64,000 nucleotides of DNA from Streptomyces sp. CB02400. Its GTDB lineage: Bacteria; Actinomycetota; Actinomycetes; Streptomycetales; Streptomycetaceae. A program made the translations under genes and the position numbers. The stretch is taken from assembly GCF_001905725.1 (NCBI RefSeq), contig NZ_LIWB01000006.1, positions 124,001 through 188,000 on the forward strand, in the 5' to 3' direction. Below are positions 17,857 through 27,022 of this stretch, piece after piece. Each line of letters opens with the position of its first letter. The first letter of the stretch is position 1. The notes under the pieces are model-generated. The model did no database searches, was not told the DNA's origin, and saw nothing but the letters and a program-made list of their open reading frames with translations.

Positions 17857-18621
17857 TCAGAACCGCCCGGCGCCCAGGTCCCGCGACACCGCGCGGGCGC
17901 AGTCCCGTACCGCCGCGATCAGCTCGGGCCGCAGCTCGCCGTCCCGGCGCAGCCGCTCCACCGCCCCCGTGATGCCCACCGCGCCCACCGGCATGCGCCG
18001 CCGGTCGTGGATGGGGGCGGCGACGGCGGCGACGCCCTCCCAGGTCTCCTCCACGTCCGCCGCGTAGCCACGCGCGCGGGTGAGGTCGAGGATGCGTTCG
18101 AAGTCGTCCGGATCGCACACCGTGCGGTCGGTGAAAGGCTTGCGGTCGGCCTCCAGGGCCTCGCTGTGGGCCACCGGGTCGTAGGCCGACAGCACCTTCC
18201 CCAGGGCGGTGGAGTGCAGCGGCTGCATGGCCCCTATCTCCAGGACCTGCCGGCTGTCGTCCGGCCGGAAGACGTGGTGCACGATCAGCACGCCCTGCTG
18301 GTGCAGCACGCCGAGGTAGACGCTCTCGCCGCTGGAGCGGGCCAGGTCGTCCGTCCACACCAGGGCGCGCGCCCGCAGCTCGTGCACGTCGAGGTAGGTG
18401 GTGCCCAGGCGCAGCAGCTCGGCGCCCAGCTGGTAGCGCCCGGAGGCGTCGTCCTGCTCGACGAACCCCTCCTGCTGGAGGGTGCGCAGGATGCCGTGGG
18501 CGGTGCCCTTGGCGAGGCCCAGCGACGAGGCGATGTCCGACAGGCCGAGCCGCCGCTCGCCGCCCGCCAGCAGGCGCAGCATCGCCGCCGCCCGTTCGAG
18601 CGACTGGATGTTCCGTGCCAT
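17857..18621 (-). CDS. gylR: IclR-family regulator of glycerol catabolism (GylR)
   Basis: 254 residues. An N-terminal winged helix-turn-helix (LERAAAMLRLLAGGERRLGLSDIASSLGL pattern, ~8-60) is followed by the IclR effector domain (GTTYLDVHEL..., HSTALGKVLSAYDP, GVAAVAAPIHD). In S. coelicolor GylR represses both itself and the gylCAB operon, relieved by glycerol 3-phosphate. Gene order and orientation gylR-glpFKD are preserved here, and matched palindromes precede both units. Divergent from metH across about 300 bp. Confidence 0.93.
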   Translation of the reverse strand: MARNIQSLERAAAMLRLLAGGERRLGLSDIASSLGLAKGTAHGILRTLQQEGFVEQDDASGRYQLGAELLRLGTTYLDVHELRARALVWTDDLARSSGESVYLGVLHQQGVLIVHHVFRPDDSRQVLEIGAMQPLHSTALGKVLSAYDPVAHSEALEADRKPFTDRTVCDPDDFERILDLTRARGYAADVEETWEGVAAVAAPIHDRRRMPVGAVGITGAVERLRRDGELRPELIAAVRDCARAVSRDLGAGRF

Positions 18622-18674
18622 CGCCGTGCTGCCTCCGTCCCCTTCGGCCGTCTACCCGCGACCGCCGCTGCCGC

Positions 18675-18693
18675 TGTTCGGCATTGTCGAACA
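18675..18693. promoter_or_regulatory. GylR-type operator upstream of gylR
   Basis: Perfect palindrome TGTTCGGCATTGTCGAACA with 6-bp arms and 7-bp centre, 54 bp before the gylR start. Matches the glpF-proximal site at 17650-17668, consistent with autoregulation. Confidence 0.65.
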
Positions 18694-18809
18694 CTACCGG
18701 TCGATGCCGACCTCCCGCCAATGGTCGGTCGTGATCGGTTCCGCCACCCGTACCCCGTGCGTCGGTTGTCGGCCATCATGGTCCGCCCCGTGGACGCCCT
18801 GAACATCAG

Positions 18810-18858
18810 GGAGCGGTCCCGGATACCCTGGCGTGGTGCGCCCAGCCGGGGACGCTCC
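18810..18858 (+). other. Structured leader upstream of metH
   Basis: Arms 18810-18822 (GGAGCGGTCCCGG) and 18846-18858 (CCGGGGACGCTCC) pair over 13 positions with one non-canonical pair, enclosing a smaller stem (CTGGCG/CGCCCAG). It ends 60 nt before the metH ATG and is followed by CCGCAAAGCCGACAGCCG. It lacks the B12 box of cobalamin riboswitches and I cannot match it to a SAM or SAH riboswitch class. Candidate cis-regulatory RNA or attenuator. Confidence 0.4.
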
Positions 18859-18919
18859 GTGAGGGGATCCCGGGCAGCCGCAAAGCCGACAGCCGTCGCA
18901 CCCAGAGGGAGCCCCTTTC

Positions 18920-21900
18920 ATGGCCTCGTTGCCGCAGACCCCTTCCGCCGACAGCCGGACCCGTGTGTCCGCCCTCCGCGAAGCGCTCGCCACCCGGGTG
19001 GTGGTCGCCGACGGAGCCATGGGCACCATGCTCCAGGCCCAGGACCCCACGCTCGAGGACTTCCAGAACCTCGAGGGCTGCAACGAGATCCTGAACCTGA
19101 CGCGCCCGGACATCGTCCGTTCGGTCCACTCCGAGTACTTCGCCGCCGGGGTCGACTGCGTCGAGACGAACACCTTCGGCGCCAACCTCACCGCCCTGGG
19201 CGAGTACGACATCCCGGAGCGCGTCGCCGAGCTGTCCGAGGCGGGCGCCCGCATCGCCCGCCAGACGGCCGACGAGTACGCCGCGCGGGACGGCCGCACC
19301 CGCTGGGTGCTGGGCTCGATGGGACCCGGCACCAAGCTGCCCACCCTCGGCCACACCACCTTCACCGCCATCCGGGACGCCTACCAGCAGAACGCCGAGG
19401 GCCTGCTCGCGGGCGGCGCGGACGCGCTGCTGGTGGAGACGACCCAGGACCTGCTGCAGACCAAGGCCTCCGTGATCGCCGCCCGCCGCGCGATGGGGAC
19501 CGCCGGGTTCGAGGTCCCGCTGATCGTGTCGGTCACGGTCGAGACCACCGGCACCATGCTGCTCGGCTCCGAGATCGGCGCCGCGCTCACCGCGCTGGAA
19601 CCGCTGGGCATCGACATGATCGGCCTGAACTGCGCCACCGGCCCGGCCGAGATGAGCGAGCACCTGCGCCACCTGGCCCGCCACTCCCGCAGCCGGCTGT
19701 CCTGCATGCCCAACGCCGGCCTGCCGGAACTCACCAGGGACGGCGCCCGCTACCCGCTCTCCCCGGGGGAGCTGGCGGACGCCCAGGAGAACTTCGTACG
19801 CGACTACGGCCTGTCCCTGGTGGGCGGCTGCTGCGGCACCACGCCCGAGCACCTGCGGCAGCTCGTGGAGCGCGTGCGCGACCTCGCCCCGGCCGAGCGC
19901 GACCCGCGCCCGGAGCCCGGCGCGGCCTCCCTCTACCAGACCGTCCCCTTCCGCCAGGACACCTCCTACCTGGCGATCGGTGAGCGGACGAACGCCAACG
20001 GATCGAAGAAGTTCCGCGAGGCGATGCTCGAGGGCCGCTGGGACAACTGCGTGGAGATGGCCCGCGAGCAGATCCGCGAGGGCGCGCACATGCTGGACCT
20101 GTGCGTGGACTACGTGGGCCGCGACGGCGTCGCCGACATGGAGGAACTGGCCGGACGCTTCGCCACCGCCTCCACCCTGCCGATCGTCCTGGACTCCACC
20201 GAGGTCGACGTCATCCGGGCCGGGCTGGAGAAGCTCGGCGGCCGCGCGGTGATCAACTCGGTGAACTACGAGGACGGCGCCGGCCCCGAGTCCCGGTTCG
20301 CCCGCGTCACCCGGCTGGCCCAGGAGCACGGCGCCGCGCTGATCGCGCTCACCATCGACGAGGTGGGCCAGGCCCGTACCGCCGAGAAGAAGGTCGAGAT
20401 CGCCGAGCGGCTGATCGACGACCTGACCGGCAACTGGGGCATCCGCGAGGAGGACATCCTCGTCGACTGCCTCACCTTCACCATCTGCACCGGCCAGGAG
20501 GAGTCCCGCAAGGACGGCCTGGCCACCATCGAGGGCATCCGCGAGCTGAAGAAGCGCCACCCCAAGGTGCAGACCACGCTGGGCCTGTCGAACATCTCCT
20601 TCGGCCTCAACCCGGCCGCCCGCATCCTGCTGAACTCGGTCTTCCTCGACGAGTGCGTCAAGGCCGGCCTGGACTCGGCGATCGTCCACGCGTCGAAGAT
20701 CCTGCCCATCGCCCGCTTCAGCGAGGAAGAGGTCACCACGGCCCTCGACCTCATCTACGACCGCCGCGCCGAGGGCTACGACCCGCTCCAGAAGCTGATG
20801 GCGCTCTTCGAGGGCGCCACCGCCAAGTCCCTCAAGGCCGGCAAGGCCGAGGAACTGGCCGCGCTGCCCCTGGAGGAGCGTCTCAAGCGCCGCATCATCG
20901 ACGGCGAGCGCAACGGCCTGGAGGCCGACCTGGACGAGGCCCTGGGGACCCGCAAGGCCCTCGACATCGTCAACGACACCCTCCTGGACGGCATGAAGGT
21001 GGTCGGCGAGCTGTTCGGCTCCGGCCAGATGCAGCTGCCGTTCGTGCTCCAGTCCGCCGAGGTGATGAAGAACGCCGTCGCGCACCTCGAGCCGCACATG
21101 GAGAAGACCGACGAGGCCGGCAAGGGCACCATCGTGCTGGCCACCGTGCGCGGCGACGTGCACGACATCGGCAAGAACCTGGTCGACATCATCCTGTCGA
21201 ACAACGGCTACAACGTCGTCAACCTGGGCATCAAGCAGCCGGTCTCCGCGATCCTGGACGCCGCCGACGAACACAAGGCCGACGTCATCGGCATGTCCGG
21301 GCTGCTGGTGAAGTCCACGGTGATCATGAAGGAGAACCTGGAGGAGCTCAACCAGCGCGGCCTGGCCACCGACTACCCGGTGATCCTCGGCGGCGCCGCC
21401 CTCACCCGCGCCTACGTCGAGCAGGACCTGCACGAGATCTACCAGGGCGAGGTTCGCTACGCCCGCGACGCCTTCGAGGGCCTGCGCCTGATGGACGCCC
21501 TCATCGGCATCAAGCGCGGAGTGCCCGGCGCGAAGCTGCCCGAACTGAAGCAGCGCCGGGTCCGCGCGGCCACCGTGGAGATCGAGGAGCGGCCCGAGGA
21601 GGGGCACGTCCGCTCCGACGTCGCCACCGACAACCCGGTCCCCACCCCGCCCTTCAAGGGCACCCGCGTCGTCAAGGGCATCCAGCTCAAGGAGTACGCG
21701 AGCTGGCTCGACGAGGGCGCCCTGTTCAAGGGCCAGTGGGGCCTGAAGCAGGCCCGCACCGGCGACGGGCCGACCTACGAGGAGCTGGCCGAGACCGAGG
21801 GCCGGCCCAGGCTGCGCGGACTGCTCGACCGGCTCCAGACGGAGAACCTGCTGGAGGCGGCCGTGGTCTACGGCTACTTCCCGTGCGTCTCCAAGGACGA

Positions 21901-22432
21901 CGACCTGATCATCCTGGACGAGCAGGGCAACGAGCGCACCCGCTTCACCTTCCCGCGCCAGCGCCGCGGCCGCCGGCTGTGCCTGGCGGACTTCTTCCGC
22001 CCGGAGGAGTCCGGCGAGACCGACGTGGTCGGCCTCCAGGTGGTCACGGTCGGCTCGAGGATCGGCGAAGAGACCGCCCGGATGTTCGAGGCCAACGCCT
22101 ACCGCGACTACCTGGAGCTGCACGGGCTCTCCGTACAGCTCGCGGAGGCCCTCGCCGAGTACTGGCACGCGCGCGTGCGCTCCGAACTCGGCTTCGCGGG
22201 CGAGGACCCGGCCGCGATGGAGGACATGTTCGCCCTGAAGTACCGGGGCGCCCGCTTCTCCCTCGGCTACGGCGCCTGCCCCGACCTGGAGGACCGCGCC
22301 AAGATCGCCGCCCTGCTCGAACCCGAGCGCATCGGCGTGCACCTGTCCGAGGAGTTCCAGCTGCACCCCGAGCAGTCCACGGACGCCATCGTCATCCACC
22401 ACCCGGAGGCCAAGTACTTCAACGCCCGCTGA
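18920..22432 (+). CDS. metH: Cobalamin-dependent methionine synthase
   Basis: 1170 residues with all four MetH modules in order. The homocysteine-binding barrel is ~1-330 with zinc Cys ~238 (GLNCATGP) and the Cys pair ~303-304 (GGCCGTTPEH); the methyltetrahydrofolate (pterin) barrel is ~350-640 (LAIGERTNANGSKKF...). The B12 cap and Rossmann domain are ~660-880, with the cobalt-ligating DVHDIGKNLV (~745); the SAM-dependent reactivation domain is ~930-1170 (RFTFPRQ..., SLGYGACPDLEDR). Catalyses methyl transfer from methyl-THF to homocysteine. ATG at 18920 with GAGGGAG upstream. The gene is monocistronic judging by the hairpin at 22493. Confidence 0.97.
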   Translation: MASLPQTPSADSRTRVSALREALATRVVVADGAMGTMLQAQDPTLEDFQNLEGCNEILNLTRPDIVRSVHSEYFAAGVDCVETNTFGANLTALGEYDIPERVAELSEAGARIARQTADEYAARDGRTRWVLGSMGPGTKLPTLGHTTFTAIRDAYQQNAEGLLAGGADALLVETTQDLLQTKASVIAARRAMGTAGFEVPLIVSVTVETTGTMLLGSEIGAALTALEPLGIDMIGLNCATGPAEMSEHLRHLARHSRSRLSCMPNAGLPELTRDGARYPLSPGELADAQENFVRDYGLSLVGGCCGTTPEHLRQLVERVRDLAPAERDPRPEPGAASLYQTVPFRQDTSYLAIGERTNANGSKKFREAMLEGRWDNCVEMAREQIREGAHMLDLCVDYVGRDGVADMEELAGRFATASTLPIVLDSTEVDVIRAGLEKLGGRAVINSVNYEDGAGPESRFARVTRLAQEHGAALIALTIDEVGQARTAEKKVEIAERLIDDLTGNWGIREEDILVDCLTFTICTGQEESRKDGLATIEGIRELKKRHPKVQTTLGLSNISFGLNPAARILLNSVFLDECVKAGLDSAIVHASKILPIARFSEEEVTTALDLIYDRRAEGYDPLQKLMALFEGATAKSLKAGKAEELAALPLEERLKRRIIDGERNGLEADLDEALGTRKALDIVNDTLLDGMKVVGELFGSGQMQLPFVLQSAEVMKNAVAHLEPHMEKTDEAGKGTIVLATVRGDVHDIGKNLVDIILSNNGYNVVNLGIKQPVSAILDAADEHKADVIGMSGLLVKSTVIMKENLEELNQRGLATDYPVILGGAALTRAYVEQDLHEIYQGEVRYARDAFEGLRLMDALIGIKRGVPGAKLPELKQRRVRAATVEIEERPEEGHVRSDVATDNPVPTPPFKGTRVVKGIQLKEYASWLDEGALFKGQWGLKQARTGDGPTYEELAETEGRPRLRGLLDRLQTENLLEAAVVYGYFPCVSKDDDLIILDEQGNERTRFTFPRQRRGRRLCLADFFRPEESGETDVVGLQVVTVGSRIGEETARMFEANAYRDYLELHGLSVQLAEALAEYWHARVRSELGFAGEDPAAMEDMFALKYRGARFSLGYGACPDLEDRAKIAALLEPERIGVHLSEEFQLHPEQSTDAIVIHHPEAKYFNAR

Positions 22433-22492
22433 GGCGCCAGGAGTCACACCAGGCGTTCCGGGCGCACACGACGTACACTGGTCGGTCCACCG

Positions 22493-22523
22493 CAGGCCGG
22501 TTCCCCCCGTGGGAACCGGCCTG
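22493..22523. terminator. Hairpin after metH
   Basis: Perfect 13-bp arms, 22493-22505 (CAGGCCGGTTCCC) and 22511-22523, 5-nt loop. It lies 60 bp after the metH stop and 27 bp before the HAD gene, so it can end metH transcription or act as an attenuator for the downstream gene. Confidence 0.65.
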
Positions 22524-22549
22524 GTCGTCCCTGTGAAGGAGGTACGCGG

Positions 22550-23251
22550 ATGACCAGTACGGTCCCCGCGCTCGGAACCCAGTCGGCCGAGGGCTCGGCC
22601 CTGCAGGCCGTCCTCCTCGACATGGACGGCACCCTGGTGGACACCGAGGGCTTCTGGTGGGACGTCGAGGTCGAGGTCTTCGCCTCCCTCGGCCACGCCC
22701 TCGACGAGTCCTGGCGCCATGTCGTGGTCGGCGGCCCCATGACCCGCAGCGCGGGGTTCCTCATCGAGGCCACCGGCGCCGACATCGGCCTGCCCGAGCT
22801 GACGGTGCTGCTCAACGACGGCTTCGAGGACCGCATCGACCACGCCCTGCCGCTGATGCCGGGCGCCGCGCGGCTGCTCGCCGAGCTGTCCGAGTACGAG
22901 GTCCCCACGGCGCTCGTCTCCGCCTCCCACCGGCGCATCATCGACCGGGTGCTGAAGACGCTGGGCCCGCAGCACTTCGCGCTGTCGGTCGCCGGCGACG
23001 AGGTGCCGCGCACCAAGCCGCACCCCGACCCGTATCTCGCGGCCGCCGCCGGGCTCGGTGTGGATCCCGTGCGGTGCGCCGTCGTCGAGGACACCGTGAC
23101 CGGTGTCGCCGCCGCCGAGGCGGCGGGCTGCCAGGTCGTCGCGGTGCCCTCGGTGGGCCCGATCGTCCCGGCCGCCCGGCGGACGGTCGTACCCTCCCTG
23201 GAAGTCGTGGACCTGTCATTCCTGCGCGGTCTGATGACGGAAATGCGCTAG
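22550..23251 (+). CDS. HAD-superfamily hydrolase (phosphatase/phosphomutase type)
   Basis: 233 residues. The motif I nucleophile is in LLDMDGTLVDTE (DxDGT), motif II in LVSASHRR, motif III Lys in RTKPHPDPYL and motif IV in AVVEDTVTGVAAAEAAG, as in the beta-phosphoglucomutase-like subgroup with a helical cap. Substrate unknown. AAGGAGG 8 nt before the ATG at 22550. Located immediately after metH in the same direction. Confidence 0.9.
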   Translation: MTSTVPALGTQSAEGSALQAVLLDMDGTLVDTEGFWWDVEVEVFASLGHALDESWRHVVVGGPMTRSAGFLIEATGADIGLPELTVLLNDGFEDRIDHALPLMPGAARLLAELSEYEVPTALVSASHRRIIDRVLKTLGPQHFALSVAGDEVPRTKPHPDPYLAAAAGLGVDPVRCAVVEDTVTGVAAAEAAGCQVVAVPSVGPIVPAARRTVVPSLEVVDLSFLRGLMTEMR

Positions 23252-23696
23252 GCGTTCACCCAGCGCAGCGGTGTTACCGCCGGAATTCCCGCCACTCGGC
23301 TTCTCGGGCCCGGACACACGCGCCCGAAAGAATTCGACCCGCTTGCCGGTGGCCGAATTCCGGTACCGTCGAGCCCGTTTTCACATGTGAGGTTCACCAC
23401 ATGGAAGAGGCTCGACAACGATGTCCTCCTGTGCCTTCCGCACCATTTCGGAGGTCATCGATACGCCTTTGTGTCCTGATTCATGAGAAGCTGCACCAAT
23501 CATTCCCCGGTCGCCTTTACCGGTGCGTTCACACCCGGTCTCACTGCGTGATGTGCCCTCAACTCCGGCGGCTGCGAACCCTCCTGCGGGCGCGGACTAA
23601 TGTCATCGCGAGAACCTCGCCCCCATCCCCGTGTTCCGCTGCGACAACCCCCGCATGCCGGATACACGGAGTCGACAGTCCTGGAGAAACTCGAGC
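23252..23696 (+). other. Long intergenic leader before the solute-binding protein genes
   Basis: 445 bp without a convincing gene; less GC-rich than the flanking coding DNA. Contains an inverted repeat CATGTG-N8-CACATG (23384-23403) that could be an operator. A GGAG 12 nt before the ATG at 23697 provides the ribosome binding site. No recognised riboswitch. Confidence 0.4.
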
Positions 23697-25304
23697 ATGA
23701 ACCGCAAGACTTTGGTGCTGGCGGCCGCGATGGGCCTGCTCGCCCCGGTGCTCGCCGCCTGTGGCGACAGTGAGGGCGGGAGCGGAGACGGCGACGCGAT
23801 CGTCGTGGGCACCACGGACCGGTTCACCGCATCCAAGGAGGACGGTCCCGCGCCCCTCGACCCGGCCTGGGCCTACGACGTCGGTACCTGGAACATCCTG
23901 CGGCAGACCGTGCAGACCCTGATGGTGCAGCCGCGGGGCGACGGCGAGCCGGTGCCCGAGGCCGCCGAGTCGTGCGGATTCACCGACGCCGGCAACGAGC
24001 GCTACAGCTGCACCCTGCGCGACGGTCTGAAGTTCTCGAGCGGCGACGCGATCACCGCGGAGGACGTGAAGTTCTCCATCGAGCGCGCCCTCTCCATCAA
24101 GGGCGACAGTGGTGTGTTCGCACTGCTGTCCACCATCGACACCATCGAGACGCAGGGCGACCGCGAGGTGATCTTCCACCTCAAGAGCGCCGACGCCACC
24201 TTCCCGTACAAGCTGTCCACCCCGGTCGCGGGCATCGTCAACCCGGACGACTACGACAAGGACAAGCTGCGCGAGGGCTTCGAGGTCGACGGCTCCGGCC
24301 CCTACACCCTCGAGGGCAAGGTCGAGGACGGCACGATGGTCAGTGCCACCTTCACCAAGAACCCCTCCTACAAGGGCGCGCTGGAGGTGAACAACGACAA
24401 GGTCGAGATGATCTCCTACGACAGTGCCGAGGCCATGGGCGAGGCGCTGGAGAAGGGCGACATCGACCTCATGACCCGCACCATGTCGCCGGAGCAGATC
24501 CAGGAGCTCAGCACCGCCACCGACGACGAGATCGAGCTGGTCGAGTCGCCCGGTCTGGAGATCCGCTACCTGGCGTTCAACACCGAGGCCCCCAGCGTGG
24601 AGGACAAGGCCGTCCGCCAGGCGATGGCCCAGCTCATCAACCGCAGCGAGCTGGTCGGCAACGTCTACGGCTCCCAGGCCGAGCCGCTGTTCTCGCTGGT
24701 CCCCGCCGGCGTCACCGGTCACTCCAACGCGTTCTTCAACAAGTACGGCGACCCGAGCGTGTCCGAGGCCCGCGAGCTGCTGGAGGAGGCCGGCGTCAGC
24801 ATCCCGGTGAAGCTGACGCTGCACTACACGCACGACCACTACGGCCCCGCCGCCAAGACGGAGTTCGAGCAGCTGAGCAAGCAGCTCAACGACAGCGGTC
24901 TGTTCGAGACCGACATCAAGAGCGAGACCTGGACCAAGTTCAAGACCGCCGCTCAGAACGAGAAGTACGACGTCTACGGCATGGGTTGGTTCCCCGACTA
25001 CCCGGACGCCGACGCCTTCACCGCCCCCTTCCTCGACAAGGACAACTTCCTCAGCTCGCCCTACGCCAACTCCGAGATCATCAACGAGCTGATCCCCGAG
25101 TCGCGCCGCCAGGCCGACCGGCTGTCCGCCTCCGACAGCCTCACGAAGATCCAGGACATCGTCGCCAAGGACGTCCCGGTGCTTCCGCTGTGGCAGGGCA
25201 AGCAGTACGTCGCAGCCCGCGACGGCGTCACCGGCACCGCCTACGCGCTCAACTCCTCCTCGACTCTCCAGCTGTGGGAGCTCGGGCGCGGCGTCAGCGA
25301 GTAA
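23697..25304 (+). CDS. ABC transporter substrate-binding lipoprotein, family 5 (peptide type), first of two
   Basis: 535 residues. Lipoprotein signal peptide MNRKTLVLAAAMGLLAPVLAAC with lipobox LAAC, so it is membrane-anchored outside the cell. The remainder is an SBP_bac_5 (oligopeptide/dipeptide/nickel) fold: YSCTLRDGLKFSSGDAITAEDVKFS, VDGSGPYTLE, AFNTEAPSVEDKAVRQAM and the C-terminal VLPLWQGKQY. I chose ATG 23697 because the signal peptide begins there. A second paralogue follows 73 bp downstream. No permease or ATPase genes adjoin them, so these binding proteins must work with a transporter encoded elsewhere or have a sensing role. Confidence 0.92.
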   Translation: MNRKTLVLAAAMGLLAPVLAACGDSEGGSGDGDAIVVGTTDRFTASKEDGPAPLDPAWAYDVGTWNILRQTVQTLMVQPRGDGEPVPEAAESCGFTDAGNERYSCTLRDGLKFSSGDAITAEDVKFSIERALSIKGDSGVFALLSTIDTIETQGDREVIFHLKSADATFPYKLSTPVAGIVNPDDYDKDKLREGFEVDGSGPYTLEGKVEDGTMVSATFTKNPSYKGALEVNNDKVEMISYDSAEAMGEALEKGDIDLMTRTMSPEQIQELSTATDDEIELVESPGLEIRYLAFNTEAPSVEDKAVRQAMAQLINRSELVGNVYGSQAEPLFSLVPAGVTGHSNAFFNKYGDPSVSEARELLEEAGVSIPVKLTLHYTHDHYGPAAKTEFEQLSKQLNDSGLFETDIKSETWTKFKTAAQNEKYDVYGMGWFPDYPDADAFTAPFLDKDNFLSSPYANSEIINELIPESRRQADRLSASDSLTKIQDIVAKDVPVLPLWQGKQYVAARDGVTGTAYALNSSSTLQLWELGRGVSE

Positions 25305-25377
25305 CGAAACCGCACGAAAACGCATGAACCCGGACCGGTGGCGCGGTCCGGGCGGCAAGAACGACAAGGCATAGCAC

Positions 25378-26961
25378 GTGAATTTGCGTAACCCGTGGCC
25401 AGTCCTGCCCATCGTGGCGGGGCTGGCCTCCGGCCTGTTGACCGGCTGTGGCACCGAGAGCGGCGACGCGGGGGCCGACGGCTCCGGCGTCGTGGTGGGG
25501 ATGTCCGACGACGTCCTGTCCACCGACCCCGCCTCCGGCTACGACCCCGGCTCCTGGCTGTTGTTCAACAACGTCTTCCAGTCGCTGCTCGGCTTCCCCA
25601 AGGGAGCCACCGAGCCGCAGCCGGACGCCGCCGAGAGCTGCGGCTTCGCGGACGCCGGCACCAAGGTCTACCGCTGCACGCTGCGGGACGGGCTGAAGTT
25701 CAGCAACGGTGACCCGCTCACCTCGAAGGACGTGAAGTTCTCCTTCGACCGCATGCTGAAGATCAACGACCCCGACGGGCCCGCGATCATGTTCTCCACG
25801 CTGGAGAAGGTCAGCACCCCCGACGAGAAGACGGTCGTCTTCGAACTCAACACACCCGACGCCACCTTCCCCAGCAAGATCGCGTCCGGTGCCGGTTCCA
25901 TCGTCGACCACCGCGAGTACGACGCCGACGGACTGCGCGAGGACGGGGAGGCGGTCGGCTCCGGCCCGTACCGGCTGGACTCGTTCGCCAACGACCGCGC
26001 CGTCTTCTCCGTCAACGAGCACTACAAGGGCAGCGCCGAGACCAAGAACTCCGGCGTGACCCTGGAGTTCTTCCACGGCGACCAGAACGCCCTGAAGAAG
26101 GCCGTACAGGGCGCCGAGGTCGACATCGCCTACCGCGGCCTCACCGCCGAGGCCATCAACGACATCGACCGGGCCGACGACGGCACCGGCGGCGTCGAGA
26201 TCGTCGAGGGCAGCAGCGCCGAGGTCCAGCACCTTGTCTTCAACATGGACGACCCGGTCGCAGGGAAACTCGGCGTGCGCCGGGCCATCGCCCATCTGAT
26301 CGACCGTGACGCCCTCGTCCGGGACGTCCACCAGGGCACGGCCAGCCCGCTGTACTCGATCGTCCCGGCCGGCATCGGCGGCCACAACACCGCCTTCTTC
26401 GACACCTACGGCGCCCGCCCCTCCAAGGCCAAGGCCGCCGCAGCGCTGGAGGAGGAGGGCATCACCGGCAAGGTGAAGCTGACCCTGTGGTCCACCCCGT
26501 CCCGCTACGGCCCGGCCACCGACCAGGAACTGAAGGCGATCGCCGGACAGCTCAACGCGAGCGGACTGTTCGACGCCGACGTCGAGTCGGTGCCCTTCGC
26601 CCAGTACGAGAAGGACATCGCGGCCGGCGAGTACGGCGTCTACGTCAAGGGCTGGGTGCCCGACTACCCGGACGCAGACAACTTCACTGGTCCCTTCTTC
26701 GGCGAGGGCAACGTGCTGGACAACAACTACGACGCCGGCACGATCACCGAGAAGCTCCTCCCGCGCACGGCCGCCCAGAGCGACCGCTCCGCCACCGAGG
26801 AGGACTTCGGCCGGATCCAGGACATCGTCGCCGAGGACATCCCCGTCCTCCCGGTCTGGCAGGCCAAGCAGTACGCGGTCGTCCGGGACGGCGTGTACGG
26901 CCTGGAGTACTGCCTCGACGCCTCGACCGTGTTCCGGTTCTGGGAGCTGAGCAAGGGCTGA
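25378..26961 (+). CDS. ABC transporter substrate-binding lipoprotein, family 5, second of two
   Basis: 527 residues, GTG start. Lipoprotein signal MNLRNPWPVLPIVAGL... with lipobox LTGC (Cys24). Same family and clearly paralogous to the preceding gene: CTLRDGLKFSNGDPLTSKDVKFSF, AVGSGPYRLD, VFNMDDPVAGKLGVRRAI and VLPVWQAKQYAVVRDGVYGLEYCLD. Likely cotranscribed with it (73-bp gap, no terminator seen). It ends at a strong bidirectional hairpin facing a response regulator gene. Ligand unknown. Confidence 0.92.
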   Translation: MNLRNPWPVLPIVAGLASGLLTGCGTESGDAGADGSGVVVGMSDDVLSTDPASGYDPGSWLLFNNVFQSLLGFPKGATEPQPDAAESCGFADAGTKVYRCTLRDGLKFSNGDPLTSKDVKFSFDRMLKINDPDGPAIMFSTLEKVSTPDEKTVVFELNTPDATFPSKIASGAGSIVDHREYDADGLREDGEAVGSGPYRLDSFANDRAVFSVNEHYKGSAETKNSGVTLEFFHGDQNALKKAVQGAEVDIAYRGLTAEAINDIDRADDGTGGVEIVEGSSAEVQHLVFNMDDPVAGKLGVRRAIAHLIDRDALVRDVHQGTASPLYSIVPAGIGGHNTAFFDTYGARPSKAKAAAALEEEGITGKVKLTLWSTPSRYGPATDQELKAIAGQLNASGLFDADVESVPFAQYEKDIAAGEYGVYVKGWVPDYPDADNFTGPFFGEGNVLDNNYDAGTITEKLLPRTAAQSDRSATEEDFGRIQDIVAEDIPVLPVWQAKQYAVVRDGVYGLEYCLDASTVFRFWELSKG

Positions 26962-26970
26962 CGCCGCACC

Positions 26971-27019
26971 GGTACGACGAGGGCGCCCTCCCTGTCGAGG
27001 AGGGCGCCCTCGTCGTACC
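26971..27019. terminator. Strong bidirectional terminator
   Basis: Perfect 21-bp arms, 26971-26991 and 26999-27019 (core GACGAGGGCGCCCTC), 7-nt loop, between convergent stops at 26961 and 27023. Confidence 0.85.
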
Positions 27020-27022
27020 GCG

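Noticed and set aside
18781-18919. Cobalamin riboswitch upstream of metH
   Set aside because: No recognisable B12 box; listed only as an unassigned structured leader.
18806-23023. Very long minus-strand open frame (1405 codons) opposite metH and the HAD gene
   Set aside because: Shadow of high-GC coding on the plus strand; the translation is low-complexity and matches no family, while metH on the plus strand is unambiguous.
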